This document shows, piece after piece, positions 10,242-21,899 of a stretch of DNA of 64,000 nucleotides. The notes beneath the pieces are model-generated. The model was not told the DNA's origin, searched no databases, and was given only the letters and a program-made list of their open reading frames with translations. Each line of letters starts with the position of its first letter. The first letter of the stretch is position 1. Source of the stretch: Charina bottae (taxonomy: Eukaryota > Chordata > Lepidosauria > Squamata > Charinaidae); the NCBI GenBank assembly GCA_023362775.1, contig JALMGJ010000004.1, positions 79,598,798 through 79,662,797 of the forward strand, given 5' to 3'. The translations under genes were made by a program, and so were the position numbers.

Positions 10242-10699
10242 TGTTGGGGTTTGAATATACCCAGGAATTTACAGATAGATAAATTATACTGGAGAGGCTT
10301 GATATCTAGGTGAGAGGGGAATTATTCTGCAAGTCACCCAATTAGCAGCCATTGTTGTAGGGATGATGTGGCAGCAATGACTCATACTACAGGTGCTATC
10401 ATTTAGTTGGGTGTGGCAGATAATGAGAGTGACCTATAATGTGATTGGTCAGTTTATGTATATAAGCAGAGGAGTCTGGTGTTCTTTCTTCTCGTTGCTG
10501 CTAAACTTCTCATTGCTGTATTCCATCTCATTGCTGTATCATTTGTTACTGCTGTTGGATGTATTTGGACTACGTATGCATATAAAGCAAATAGGCTATT
10601 TTATCTATTCTCTGCTTGAGTGTCTATTTACTGCATAGAATGTGGATCGCTGGTGTCTTGGAAAAAGGAGCAGGCCGCCCCACGGTGCGCACTCTGACA
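10242..10699 (+). repeat. 3' LTR of the Copia element
   Basis: 458 bp, the same length as the 5' LTR and about 98% identical, with 9 substitutions by eye, including C for A near 10262 and A for G in the attgg-upstream region. It is followed by the duplication agtct at 10700-10704. Confidence 0.95.
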
Positions 10700-11004
10700 A
10701 GTCTTATTCTGAGCAGACAACATTTCAGTACACTCTTAATATGGAAAATGCTTTTAATAAGACATACAGGTAGTCCTTGACTTACAATGCAATTGAGACT
10801 GGAATTTTCATTGCTAAGTGATATGGTTGTAAAGTGTGACTGCATCACTTAGTGATGGAAATCCTTGCAGTCCTGGTTGCTGTCATTAACTGAATTCTAA
10901 AGTCGTTAAGTGAGGTAACTTCATTCCGGCTTCCCACAACCAAAGTCAGTGGGGAAGCTGGTAGGAAGTTGCAAGTCCCAGGCCTGCAGGCAGGTAAGTG
11001 CTGC

Positions 11005-11450
11005 TGATGGGTGGGGGAGGGAGTGAGGGGGTGTGCAGGTGTGTGGGGGAGGGTTGGGGAGGGTATGCAAGAGGCACAGTGTGGGTTGGGGAGGGTGTGT
11101 GAGGGTGCGCAAGAGGCACTACGTGGATTTGGGAGGGTTGTGGAGGGTGCAAGAGAGGCACAGTGGGTTGTGAAGGGTGCATGAGGTATGCAAGAGATGC
11201 AGCAAAGGTCAGGGAGGGTGTGAAAGGGTGCATGAGAGGTGCTGTGTGGGTTGGGGAAGGTGCAAGGGGGTGCATGAGAGCTACAGGTTGGGGAGGATGG
11301 ACAAGGGTGTGAGTGGGTATGCGAGAAGTGCAGCACAGGTTGGGGAGGGTGCACGAGGGTGCGAGGGGATTCATGATAGGCGCTGCATGGGTTGGGGAGG
11401 GTGTGTGAGTGGCCAGCGCAGTGCAAGTGCAGAGGGGCTGGGGAAGGGTT
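11005..11450. repeat. G-rich degenerate minisatellite
   Basis: Irregular units of about 35-50 bp built on gggttggggagggtg and gcaagaggcac variants. The G-rich strand is the plus strand with many GGG runs, so quadruplex formation is possible. Confidence 0.8.
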
Positions 11451-11479
11451 CACGGGTGGGATACACTCACCCCAGTGAC

Positions 11480-11542
11480 TTGCAACCTTCCCTGCCAGCT
11501 TCCCCATTGACATTCTGGGGAAGCTGGCAGGGAAGGTTGCAA
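11480..11542. repeat. Perfect 27-bp inverted repeat (hairpin)
   Basis: The arm at 11480-11506 (ttgcaaccttccctg...) is the exact complement of 11516-11542 (...ggaaggttgcaa), with a 9-base spacer. It lies in the right half of the MITE. A looser version (gcttccc/ggggaagc) sits at 10928-10959 in the left half. Confidence 0.95.
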
Positions 11543-11745
11543 ATGGCGATCACGTGATTGTGGGGTGCTTGGCAACTGGTTGTAAGTGCAAACAGGTTGC
11601 CAAGCACCCAGATCATGATCACGTGACCGTGGAGGTGCTGGGACAGCCAGAACTCCAAGAACCAGTCATAACCATCATTTGTTCAGTGTCATCATAACTT
11701 GGAATGGTCGCTGACCGAATGGTCATAGGTCAAGGACTACCTGTA

Positions 11746-14700
11746 CAACTGTTTTCCACTTGAAACTGTTCTTTACTTATCTCCCTGATATGAACTGAAA
11801 TCTTTAACATGAGAAAGTCAAAGAGTATAACAGAGTACCTTCAAATATTTAATAATGTTTGATCATATTAACATTATGTTGGTTTTGGTATATTTAGCTA
11901 TAGAAAGTTGAATATATCAGTGTAGACCTGTCTCATTAACTCCTTCAGTCTACAGTACCTGGAATGAATAATGATGGATATGTACAATGATAAATACTCT
12001 CATAATGGCTACTAAAATACTCAATATTTAGTTATCATAGGCATACCAATTGAAAGTAAATATTAATTGCACTTTCTTCTTAAAATATACAGATAGATTT
12101 TTATCTTTTTTTAAAAAATGTAAATATGTGTTAAGAACATCATTTGTCTCATGTACACCACCAATGTTTAATACACACAAACTTAAAAAGCCAAGTACAC
12201 ATGGGTTTTGCCTTCTAGATGTACAGTCCATCACTGAAATCAGATATTTCAGTTTCATTATGAGACTTGGTTTAATGAAACAAATTTTGAATTGATTAAT
12301 TCAAACTTAATCAATGTTTGCTTGATGCACAGAACAAGGCAGCCACATGTTTTTTTTTACAAGGAATAAGAACAGACCTCTTGGTAACATTGCCAAAATT
12401 ATAGAACTTTATCCTGTTAGAAGTAGAGTTGACTATTCTCTGTTTCAGTATTGGGACAGTTATACATTTTTACCTGTTGTGCCTTTACAGTACCTAAAAC
12501 TGCACTCCAACTTAGAGTAAAACATGATGTTAGAGCAACTCAAAACAGCTTTTAATCATCTGTGGAAAGATGATCCAATTTTCCTCTTCCTGTTTTAAAA
12601 ACCCACAAAAATTTGGTCCCAGTTTGCAATTTGGGGTGCAGCAGTATACACAAATCAAAGGAAAATAAATAAGCCCTTTGGCACGATTGTATAAAACATT
12701 TTGATGGTCATGGAAAGTTCTGGATACAGGGCTTGAGAGGATCCTTAAAATCAATTTACTATCAGTTATTCCAATCACAACCGTTTTTATGGATCAGAAA
12801 TCATTGGGGGAGTTGGAAAGAGATTTTTCACATTTTGCTCACAATCTATCCTCCTGGTTGCCCAGGTTATTGACCAGAGAGATTCTATATGATGGTGATA
12901 TCTCTTGATAATTCTGATTGTGACTGATTTATTTTTCTAATTCTCACTCCCATTTTTGTTTATACCTCCCACAGGTAGCTTCTTTGCTGGTTTCCTTTCC
13001 TCTCTTTTCAACCTCCTCTCTTTCTCCCTTCTTTTTATAACATATATTATTCCATGCTTATACAGTATAGTTTAAACAATTTATTTTGCTAAATAATGTT
13101 TCAATTATTAGTCCTCCCTTGGTCATTTATCCTCCTGCATATCATTCATTTTTACTCTTTATTATTTTTATTATGTAAATAATAGCATTCCATGATCTTG
13201 TTCCTATCTTTTATCTTTGTAAGTAATGCTTCTGCTCACCTCATACAATTTTGGCTCTTTGTGTGAGAGTGTGTTGATGAAAGAGAGATGGAAAGAGTAT
13301 ATATTAGGCAGTGACATATCCACCCACCCTGCTATTTACACTGTGTCATCTCATGTCTTATATGTGTCTATACAATGTGTGATATCTCTTAAGACGATAG
13401 AAAGCAGAAGCATTAAGGAAATTTTTATGTCTTAAACTAAATAAGCATGGAATAATATGTTATATGTCCAGTTCTTGCCTCAGAGAAGAATCTATATCCT
13501 TTGTTCCTAAAGTAAAACGGCCATTATTTCACATCAGTACTGGGTGCCTTGAGTTCAGAAGGTTGCAAGATTCTGAAATAAAAAGAATTTGGATTCATGG
13601 GGTCTTAATCAAATTGCAACTACAAAGGATTACTGGTAATTTTGGGAATGTTGCAGAAGTCATCTGAGCAATTATCTGCTACAGTTCAAGACTAAGTGAG
13701 ATCCCCCTCCGCTGAGTTCTATGGAATTTGCCATAATTTATATCCAGTTAATGCTGTAAATGTAATTACTGATGAAAAACAAAAAAAGTTATAAGCCTAG
13801 GTTCATATTTTGTAGACACAATAAAATATTATTTTCTAGCAGTTTAATTTGTGATAAACATCCTTGTTGACAAGAACTTGTAAAATTTGCTTATCGTCTC
13901 TGGTATAGTTGAGAGTTGGCTAGTCATCACTTAGCTCAGAAAAAAGGAAAAATACTTTCCAATTTATTAAGCTTTTTTTTCTCTCTCTGCTATTTTACTT
14001 TACCAATATAATCCTTTTTCTTTCCTGATATTCATCACCAAGACATCCAGCTTCTTCTCTATCTTTGTCTCTCTTGGTGTGTCTCTTCCAGAGTTTATTC
14101 TCTGTGGGTTGGACTCACCAGTTGTCTCTGAGGTGATATATTCTGCAACATTCTTAAATCTCTAATTGTCTTCAGGTCATATTTATTTATTTATACTGAT
14201 CTTTTTATGACAGTAGAGCTTCCATCTGTGAACCTCTCACAGCCATTGTTAACCAATTCCTCCTGTAAGTATTATTTAATTAATTACATGCCTATGTTTG
14301 CGTTTAGGATTCTACTGTGCTTGTTTCAGATCTCATATTGAATGGTTTACAGTGAAGCATAAAAGATTCACTTTTAAAATTGGTTCACAGAAATCAGATC
14401 AATAGCAGCTTTTCACAGTCTTAGAAATGTTTATTATAAGAGAAGGAAATGTTTTAGACTGTTCTATAGCTTTATATTTTTAATACCAAATTATCTGGGC
14501 TCTTTTTGCTTTGCAATCCATTTCTGTTTTTTTCTGTTCTCTGCAAATGAATGACTCAGTGCTACAGCTGAGGAAAGTAGAAGTCTTCCATGAAAAATGT
14601 TGCCATTAGAAAGAAGAGAGGAAACTGCATAAATTACAAATGAATTATATCAGCAGCAGCAATGTTACCTGATTATACATGTATGTTCTCTTGCCATTAA

Positions 14701-16467
14701 TCCAAGAAAATAGCATAGCTGTGTGTGAACTTCATTGTGATCCAGATCTCTTTGTAAAGAAATACCAATTTTAAATTAGGTATGAATGTATGGGCTTTAT
14801 ATAATGATTTTTTTATAATGATGAAAAGTTATGATGCTAATTTAATAAACACATTTGTTCTCTTCTTGGTTTTGACATGCCTCACTGTGGCCTTTAACAG
14901 TAATAGAATGCAAATAAGTGACTGCTGCTTGCTGATCTGATGAAGGCAACATTTCCCAAGCAGTAGGTGAATATTTGCTTCTTTTTAAATTTCCTAAAAT
15001 TTTCCCTACAAATGTCTCTTTACATTTACCCACTTTGCTAGAATAGTTAAGTGTGGTTGTATGTGGTTGTGTGTAGGTGTGTGCACTGAAATTTTTTCCC
15101 CCTGAACATTTAGTCTTAACAAGTCATTTGGAGACTTCTATTTAAGTCATGTTCTGTTTACATTATATTGAGGTGTTACATCAATGCACACACTGAATCG
15201 ATGCCTCATACCAGTATGGGTAGGATCAGATGTAATAAACAGTTCACTTTAAAAATAAGGGACCTCTATACAGATACCAGAGTCACCTGCCTTACTTGCT
15301 TTGTGTCCCCGCTGTTGATACTTTGTCTTGCCATGTTGCCAGCCAGTACCATCCCAGCTGGCTAATGGGAAGGTGTAAAAGACTGTAGGCAATTACTGCC
15401 TGCATGTAAGGATGGGGAAATGGATTTTAAAAGGCAACTGGTCCTTAATGAATAACAAATAAGTAATATCCTCACATTCCTATGGTGGGGAAAGGAACAG
15501 TAATGGCTATAAGCACACAATCATTCCTCTTGTGCTCATGTATATATGTGCCCTTTATATATTGTTTCAATAGATCACTTCCTGGTTTAATGTCCAGATC
15601 AATATAACACTGTGATTTGATCATTATCTGTAAGGCAGGACTGCAAATCTGCATATTATTTGACAAACTAGGGAATGTTCTATTAAGCTAAATGCAGAGG
15701 AACAAGGGGGGATACCTGTAGATATATTGTATGCCAGCCTCCGATATGCAGGATTGGAACACATGAAATATGAATGAGTATGAATAAACCCTAGTTATAT
15801 AATTCATATATTTGAATTTAAATTTATTTATTAGAAAAAAATATGTAACCACCCATATAAAAAATAACCCCAGGCAGCTAGGAAACAAATATACAAATAA
15901 TAAAATATGCAAGTTTATTTTTAATAAAACCTGTTACATATCACCAGATGTCATAATGTCATAACATTATCCTCTCAAAACACCCAAATGCTGGTCATCC
16001 TGGCCACCCATCCTGGCCCAACACCTGAGGAAAGAGCCGGCCTTAATGGCCTTCTAGAAGGGTAGGTGCAGCTGCGGATTTTATGAATTTTGCTGTTCTC
16101 CCCTTTTTTTTGTTCAAAAAGTAACCTCTGATTAAGACATTTGCAAATTCCAAACTTGTGAGACAGTTTAAAAAGCATTGGGGATACATTTGTTGAAATT
16201 TCCAAAAAGACAATCTGAGAAAAAGTGTTTAATGCAAGCACACTTATCGTCTTAGAATTGCATTTTCATTGTTGCAGCTGGTATCTTTACACTCTAATAT
16301 GAATAATATGATACATATTTTTATCTGACATCTATATTGTTGTGCTATGCTTTTCACTCTTTAAACTGAACTTTCTGTAATATAATATATAAATAGTGAA
16401 AATGTGAGTCTTGTTCCATCTCTCTCTCTTTCCTGCTCCCTCTTTTTATCTTTCCTTTTTATTTTTA
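11746..16467. other. 4.7 kb without recognised features
   Basis: AT-rich sequence with only short ORFs (82 codons or fewer) lacking known motifs. Pyrimidine-rich stretches at about 12960-13040 and 13970-14130. A (TTTA)-like run near 14180. I see no transposon ends, SINE boxes, tRNA or exon. Very old repeats could be present below what I can recognise by eye. Confidence 0.5.
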
Positions 16468-16567
16468 GGTAGTTTACTGTAGATTTATTTTTTAATCACA
16501 TAGTTTATTATAAAATGGGTAGTTTACTGTAGATTTATTTTTTAATCACATAGTTTATTATAAAATG
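16468..16567. repeat. Perfect tandem duplication, 2 x 50 bp
   Basis: The unit starting ggtagtttactgtagattt repeats exactly with a period of 50. The identity of the copies suggests a recent duplication or an assembly artefact. Confidence 0.95.
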
Positions 16568-16610
16568 GGTTAGGATTCCTTTTAAAGCATATTACAATAG
16601 TAATATGTTT

Positions 16611-16840
16611 GAGAGACAGTTTGGTGTAGTGGTTAAGGCACCAGGTTAGAAACCAGGAGATCACAAGTTCTAGTCCCACCTTAGGCACAAAGGCAGCTGG
16701 GTGACCTTGGGCCAGTCATTCTCTCTCAACCCTAGGAAGAAGGAAATGGAAAACTACTTCTGAAAATGTTGCCAAAGAAACTGAAGGGATTTGTCCAGGC
16801 AATCACCACAAGTCCAGATTGACTTGAAGGCACTAAAAAA
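16611..16840 (+). mobile_element. tRNA-derived SINE, tail type B
   Basis: The head (cagtttggtgtagtggttaa) and body (ggtgaccttgggccagtca) match the type A SINE. After ctctctcaaccct the sequence switches to ggaagaaggaaatggaaaac and ends near gattgacttgaaggcac, resembling RTE/BovB 3' ends (gacacgacttgacggcac-like). So this copy likely used RTE machinery. Target duplication not clear. Confidence 0.75.
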
Positions 16841-16989
16841 CCCCCCTATATAATTTACATTTAATATTACATATTAACATGTAATGCCTTTTAAAGAATT
16901 TTAAACTCAAAATTATTAACAATAAAATTGATCTAATACTATACCTTCTACATTTCAACTAAATTCAAAATAAAGATTTAGCACACATA

Positions 16990-17315
16990 GTAAGGTAAAG
17001 GTTCCACCTGCACGTTTGTGCAGTCGTGTCCGACTCTAGGGGCCGGTGCTCATATCCGTTTCTTAGCTGAAGAGCCAGCGCTGTCCGAAGATGCTTCCAT
17101 GGCCATGTGGCCGCATGACGTGCGCAGAACGCTGTTACCTACCCACCGAAGTGGTACCTATTCATGTACTTGCATTTGCATGCTTTCGAATTGCTAGGTT
17201 GGCAAGAGCTGGAGCTAGTGCAGGAGCTCACTCCGCACGCAGGGCTAGGGATTTGAGCCTCCAAACTTGTGATCGACAAGCCTGGCGTCTTACCCACTGA
17301 GCCACCACGCCCCTT
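16990..17315 (-). mobile_element. Sauria-type SINE, full length
   Basis: On the minus strand it runs from aggggcgtggtggctcagtg (tRNA head with A box) through a B-box region to gagtcggacacgactgcaca and a CCTTTACCTTA tail at the left. An 8-bp duplication, cacacata, flanks it (16982-16989, 17316-17323). The B box is degraded compared with the 62927 copy. Apparent ORFs on either strand are not genes. Confidence 0.88.
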
Positions 17316-17360
17316 CACACATACAGTCTTCAAAAGTAGAGACATAATTGAAAAGTACCC

Positions 17361-17407
17361 ATGAATGAATGAATGAATGAATGAATGAATGAATGAATGA
17401 ATGAATG
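17361..17407. repeat. (ATGA)n microsatellite
   Basis: About 11 tandem tetranucleotides. Confidence 0.95.
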
Positions 17408-18227
17408 GTTGTTGAATAATGATTCTTCCCTCTTATACTTCTTCAAAAGTAAAACTTAAAATGTCAGCATGGTCAGCATGATCATCCTGGCCTGTTTCAT
17501 AAGAGGTAATGATAATAGCAATTGCCATATTTGCAGCAGAAGCTGTTTTTATGAAATCTTTTACTGTGGCCCTCCATGGTAGACATAACTAAGACAATAT
17601 TTCAATACAACAAATAAAACATAAAGGAAAGTTATTACAATAAATAAAGGAGAATTTCTTGAATTATTTTTCTTCTCCGTACTTCTAGATTAGAGATCCA
17701 AGAGATTAACCCACCCCTGTCCCAGTTACCAGCCCCTGGAACACATGTGGGATTTAAGACACATTTTGTAAGACATCCTTCCATGCCTTGATGTGCCCTA
17801 TTTTATTAGAGATAGGCATACAATATTGAACACACGTACTTCTCCTTTATTACCCAAGACATAACCTAATGTCATCAATTCTGAAGTGTAACTGGTGGAA
17901 TTCTTTGTCTTCTGTAGATCCAGTAGGGCCTTTATGGTTTCATTGGCTAATATATCCACTACTGCCTAGATAGGGATCATGGCAATACTAAGACATACCA
18001 GGCCTCCTATACTTTGCATCAAAGTTGCCTTATCTCATATCAGTTGTCTGGACTGGAAAAGGCCCTACTTATTTTGATAGGTCCAGAAAGTTTTTGGATC
18101 ACTTGGTGTAGTGGCATTGCAGGAGACCTTTGTATTTCACAGAGTGTAGCGACATATTTTAATTTCTCCTTCATATTAAGAGGATTCTAGAAGCTTAGAG
18201 TGCATTCTGAAGCATGATGATGTTATT
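17408..18227. other. Unassigned sequence
   Basis: No repeat family, exon or RNA recognised. Confidence 0.5.
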
Positions 18228-19300
18228 TGCTTGTTGTTCAGTCATTTAGTCGTGTCCGACTCTTCGTGACCTCATGGACCATAGCACGCCAGGCCTTCCT
18301 GTCCTCCACTGTCTCCCGGAGTTTACTCAAATTCATGTTCATTACATCGGTGATACTATCTAACCATCCCATCCTCTGCCGTCCCCTTCTCCTTTTGCCT
18401 TCAGTCTTTCCCAGCATCAGGGTCTTTTCCAGTGAGTCCTCTCTTCGCATTAGGTGGCGAAAGTATTTGAGCTTCAGCTTCAGTATCTGTCCTTCCAGTG
18501 AGCAGTCAGGGTAAAAAATGACAGAATGATCTCAGTTCGAATCCAAGGCAAACCATTCAACATCACAGTAATCCAAGTCTATGCCCAACCAGTGATGCTG
18601 AAGAAGCTGAAGTCAACCGGTTCTATGAAGACCTACAACACCTTCTAGAACTAACACCAAAAAAAGATGTCCTTTTCATCATAGGGGATTGGAATGCTAA
18701 AGTAGGAAGTCAAGAAATAACCGGAATAACAGGCAAGTTCGGCCTTGGAATACAAAATGAAGCAGGGCAAAGGCTAATAGAGTTTTGTTAAGAGAACACA
18801 CTGGTCATAGCAAACACTTTTCCAACAACACAAGAGACGACTCTACACATGGACATCACCAGATGGTCAATACCGAAATCAGATTGATTATATACTTTGC
18901 AGCCAAAGATGGAGAAGCTGTATACAATGAGCAAAAACAAGACCTGGAGCTGACTGTGGCTCAGATCATGAGCTTCTTATCGCAAAATTTAGGCTTAAAT
19001 TGAAGAATGTAGGGAAAACCACTAGACCATTCAGGTATGACCTAAATCATATCCCTTATGAATATACAGTGGAGGTGAGGAATAGATTTAAAGGATTAGA
19101 TCTGGTAGACAGAGTGCCTGAAGAACTATGGATGGAGGTTCGTAACATTGTATAGGAGGCAGCAACTAAAACCATCCCAAAGAAAAAGAAAGGCAAGAAA
19201 GCAAAGTGGCTGTTTGATGAGGCTTTACAAATAGCTGAGGAAAGAAGGAAAGCAAAAGGCAAGGGAGAAAGGGAAAGATATAACCAACTGAATGCTAGCA
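18228..19300. mobile_element. BovB (RTE) LINE copy with inverted 5' part
   Basis: Left part (18228-18512, minus strand) is the last part of ORF2 and the BovB 3' end: the minus strand encodes MRREDSLEKTLMLGKTEGKRRRG...VHEVTKSRTRLND. Right part (about 18515-19300) is on the plus strand and matches the endonuclease region of the BovB at 59545-60534 (GDWNAKVG-like, IDY, then a lysine-rich segment), with a TAA at 18788 and a TAG at 19153. The RT core between them is missing. A 3' piece joined to an inverted upstream piece is the classical product of twin priming during LINE insertion. No target duplication found by eye. Confidence 0.88.
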
Positions 19301-19309
19301 TTTTCACTC

Positions 19310-19728
19310 TTGCTAGCAGATAAATATAAATATTTTTTCTTTTTTTTTCTTTGTAGTTTTTTGTTTTTCTGTAGCTTTTATCTTTGCTTGAAACTTAATA
19401 AAATTCTTATTGAAAAAGCTGATTTGGAATCTTATGTGTAAAAAGGTGTGCTTCATACCATTTAACCAAATGTATTACTCTATCAAATAAGGCATACTTG
19501 ATTGAAGTTAATTCATAAAGATCCCATCATTTATAAATGAATCAGATCTGACTATGGAAGGAAGCTCCAATAGAAAAGATTGGAAAGTGAAAACTTAACA
19601 TGTATGTATAGAGACAAGTACAACTGTAATTGATAGGGAAAGTACTATTTTCCCCTTGCCTATATTTTGGACAGAAGCCAAGCTTATGGAAGTTACAACT
19701 TTTCCCTGTACAGTATAATCTGGGCCTG
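19310..19728. other. Unassigned AT-rich sequence
   Basis: T-rich start (19330-19400), no recognised features. Confidence 0.5.
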
Positions 19729-19729
19729 T

Positions 19730-20218
19730 CCCCTCAGAATACCTGAGGGACCGTCTTATCCCCATGTTATCGACCCACCCCACCCGGTCATCCAGAGAGG
19801 CCCTGCTACGTACCCCATCAATTAGAGAATGTCATCGGATGGGGTCTAGGAGGCGGGCCTTCTCTGTGACAGCGCCCACTCTATGGAACATCTTGCCCAC
19901 AGAGTTGAGACAGATTTCCTCCCTCCCGACCTTTAGGAAAGAGCTGAAGACCTGGTTCTGCCGCCTGGCATGGGAAGGAGGAAGGGATAGTCTCTCATGG
20001 AGATGGCTAATCCCTTAATTTATGTCCTTCTTTTAACTAATATTTTACCCATCTGGATTATACTTATTTTATATTGTTTGTAATTTTATATATAGATTTT
20101 AATTATTGTCCTGTAAACTGCCCAGAGTCCCTTAATTGGGAGACGGGCGGGGATAAGTTTGAATGAAAATGAATGAATGAATGAATGAATGAATGAATGA
20201 ATGAATGAATGAATGAAT
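19730..20218 (+). mobile_element. L2-group LINE 3' end
   Basis: The plus strand encodes the end of ORF2 (YLRDRLIP..., then MGSRRRAFSVTAPTLWNILPTELR, FRKELKTWFCRLAWEGG) similar to the end of the LINE nested at 5569. A 3' UTR and the hairpin follow (ctgcccagagtccc ... gggagacgggcgg, 20115-20155), then a GAAT/AATG repeat tail (20160-20218). Severely 5'-truncated, as usual for LINEs. Confidence 0.88.
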
Positions 20219-20221
20219 AAA

Positions 20222-20690
20222 AGCTTCACAGCTATTTCAGAAGAATCAAAAATTTCTGCATGTTCTCTGTCTGCTTGCCAGCTTCTAACTGATGAATAGA
20301 AAGAGGCCAGAATGGCTAGAGGGCAAGACTAATAATTGCTGAATTGCTAAATTCTGTATGGTGCCTGAGTGTGTTGGAGAAGGAGCTGGCACTTTTTAGC
20401 CTACAGCATATCAGCTCATCTAAAGAAGACAAAAAGCAAAAATGTGGGAAGAAAACAATATGGGGCAGCCAGAGGAGAGAGGAATTGATTTAGTACTGAC
20501 TGAAAGAAGCGGAGTCACCTGAAAGCTACATGGAAGCAAAGGTGAAGCAGTCCACAGAGAAATAAACAGGACAGTTTAAGCACTCACCCATATGGAATTT
20601 CCAAGAAAGAGAAAAACAGATCCTAGCAGCATGAGCCAAGTAGAATAAGAAAATACTACATAAGGAGACTGTAAAAATGAAAGCAGTTTA
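20222..20690. other. Unassigned sequence
   Basis: Nothing recognised apart from a purine-rich (GAA/GGA) run just beyond, at 20700-20735. Confidence 0.5.
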
Positions 20691-20859
20691 TAACCTGGAA
20701 TAAAGAAGAAGAAGAGGAAGAGGAGGAAGAAGCACAAGCACTAAAGCTAGTACACTATGAAGGCTTACTGAATACCAAAGAGACCAAACTGGTCTATTAG
20801 AAAGACCAAATGAATTATAGAAAAGAGTCATAGCAAGGCAAAGTATTGCATAGTCAGTA

Positions 20860-21665
20860 AATAAAAACATTAAAAACATTAAAAAAAACTAGCAGGCGAA
20901 GCATATAACAAGACCTGGCAATGGCTAAGAGCGGGAAAGTTGAAGAAAGAGACAGAGGGGCTAATTCTGGGTGCACAAGACCAAGCTTTAAGAACATATA
21001 AAGCCAGAATTGAGAAGACAGCAGCAGACAGTAAATGCTGTCTCTTCAAAGAAGCTGAAGAAACAGTGGACCACCTAGTTAGCTGCTGCAAGGAGATCAC
21101 ACAGACTGATTACAAACAATGGCATGACAAAGTAGCAGCAATGATGCATTGGAATAACTGCAAGAAATACCACTTGCCTGCAAGCAAGAACTGGTGGGAC
21201 CACAAAATAGACAAAGTAATAGAAAGCTAAAGTGCTCTGGGAGTTTAGAATTCAAACAGACAAACATCTGCCATACAACATCCCAGACTTAACAATTGTT
21301 GATAAGAAAGACAAAAAAGTCTGGATAGTGGATATTGCAATACTTGGAGACAGCAGAATAGAAGAGAAAGAACTGGAGAAAATCACAAAATATAAAGACC
21401 TGTAAATGACTGTGGCAAAAGAAACAAAGATAGTACCAATAGTAATAGGCGCCTTGGGTGCAATTTCAAAACATCTGGAGCATCACTTGAACACCATCAG
21501 CATTGACAAAATCACCATCAGTCAATTGCAAAAGGCAGCTTTACTTGGAACAGCTTACATCCTGTGCTGATACCAACATCATCTGCCTATCCCAGGTCCT
21601 TGGGAAGGACTCGATAGGTGGACAAAAAAGCCAGATCCAATCTAAACATCTGGAGGACTGTGCGA
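20860..21665 (+). mobile_element. R4/Dong-type LINE 3' fragment, degenerate
   Basis: The 96-codon frame at 20940-21230 reads KKETEGLILGAQDQALRT...CCLFKEAEETVDHLVSCC, a Cys/His zinc site like CRLCREASETVQHIVAGC of the 62002 copy. After a stop, other frames give PDLTIVDKKDKKVWIVDIAILGD (about 21270-21345), the restriction-like endonuclease core, and QLQKAALLGTAYILC (21516-21568), the family's C-terminal end. The parallel with the 61447-62800 copy is clear along the whole length. Multiple stops and frameshifts make it a relic. Clade call (R4/Dong rather than R2) is from motif memory. Confidence 0.8.
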
Positions 21666-21673
21666 TCAACCAT

Positions 21674-21893
21674 AATAATAAATTAAATTTATATGCCACC
21701 CAACTCACAACGACTCTGGGTGGGTTACGATCATTAAAACATTTAAAAACAAAGAATAATAGAAACACGCACACAAACAGCACAAGACAGAAGAACAATG
21801 ATGGCAAAGAAAATAAACCCAGAAGGGAAAAGGCAGGAAGGCAGGAAGGCAGGAAGGCATCAGTCATCCTCTCCAATGCGGGGCATTAAACTA
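21674..21893 (-). mobile_element. L2/CR1-group LINE 3' end, minus strand
   Basis: The string tatatgccacccaactcacaa followed by gactctgggtgggtt is a diverged form of the L2-group 3' hairpin, with the A/T tail to the left (aataataaattaaa). The rest to the right is A-rich 3' UTR with a (GGCA/AGGA) run at 21832-21860. Confidence 0.6.
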
Positions 21894-21899
21894 AATTTC

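Larger units (their letters stand above)
3847..10699 (+). mobile_element. Ty1/Copia LTR retrotransposon, interrupted
   Basis: A complete LTR-to-LTR insertion. The 5-bp duplication agtct lies at 3842-3846 and 10700-10704, and the LTRs begin TG and end CA. The internal order gag, zinc knuckle, protease, integrase, reverse transcriptase, RNase H (integrase before RT) defines the Copia/Pseudoviridae type. The span is 6.85 kb, of which 2.16 kb is a later LINE insertion (5569-7724), leaving about 4.7 kb, close to a usual Copia length. It cannot be active: it has a frameshift after gag, an altered protease motif, the LINE interruption, a TAA inside RT and a deletion in RNase H. Confidence 0.95.
10767..11743. 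mobile_element. TA-flanked MITE (Tc1/mariner-like ends) with expanded interior
   Basis: Ends are inverted: the left begins caggtagtccttgac, and the right, read in reverse, begins caggtagtccttgac as well. Both are bordered by TA (10765-10766 and 11744-11745), the Tc1/mariner target duplication. Inner flanks share gtcattaact/gttaagtg-like sequence and cacgtgac strings that I associate with a common squamate MITE; that association is from memory. No transposase. The centre (about 11000-11450) is a G-rich minisatellite, which explains the unusual length and the long proline/histidine/serine-rich ORFs on the minus strand. Confidence 0.8.

Noticed and set aside
10845..11513. Minus-strand frame of 222 codons rich in Pro, His and Ser, with overlapping long frames
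   Set aside because: It lies within the G-rich minisatellite of the MITE; several frames are open at once because of composition.
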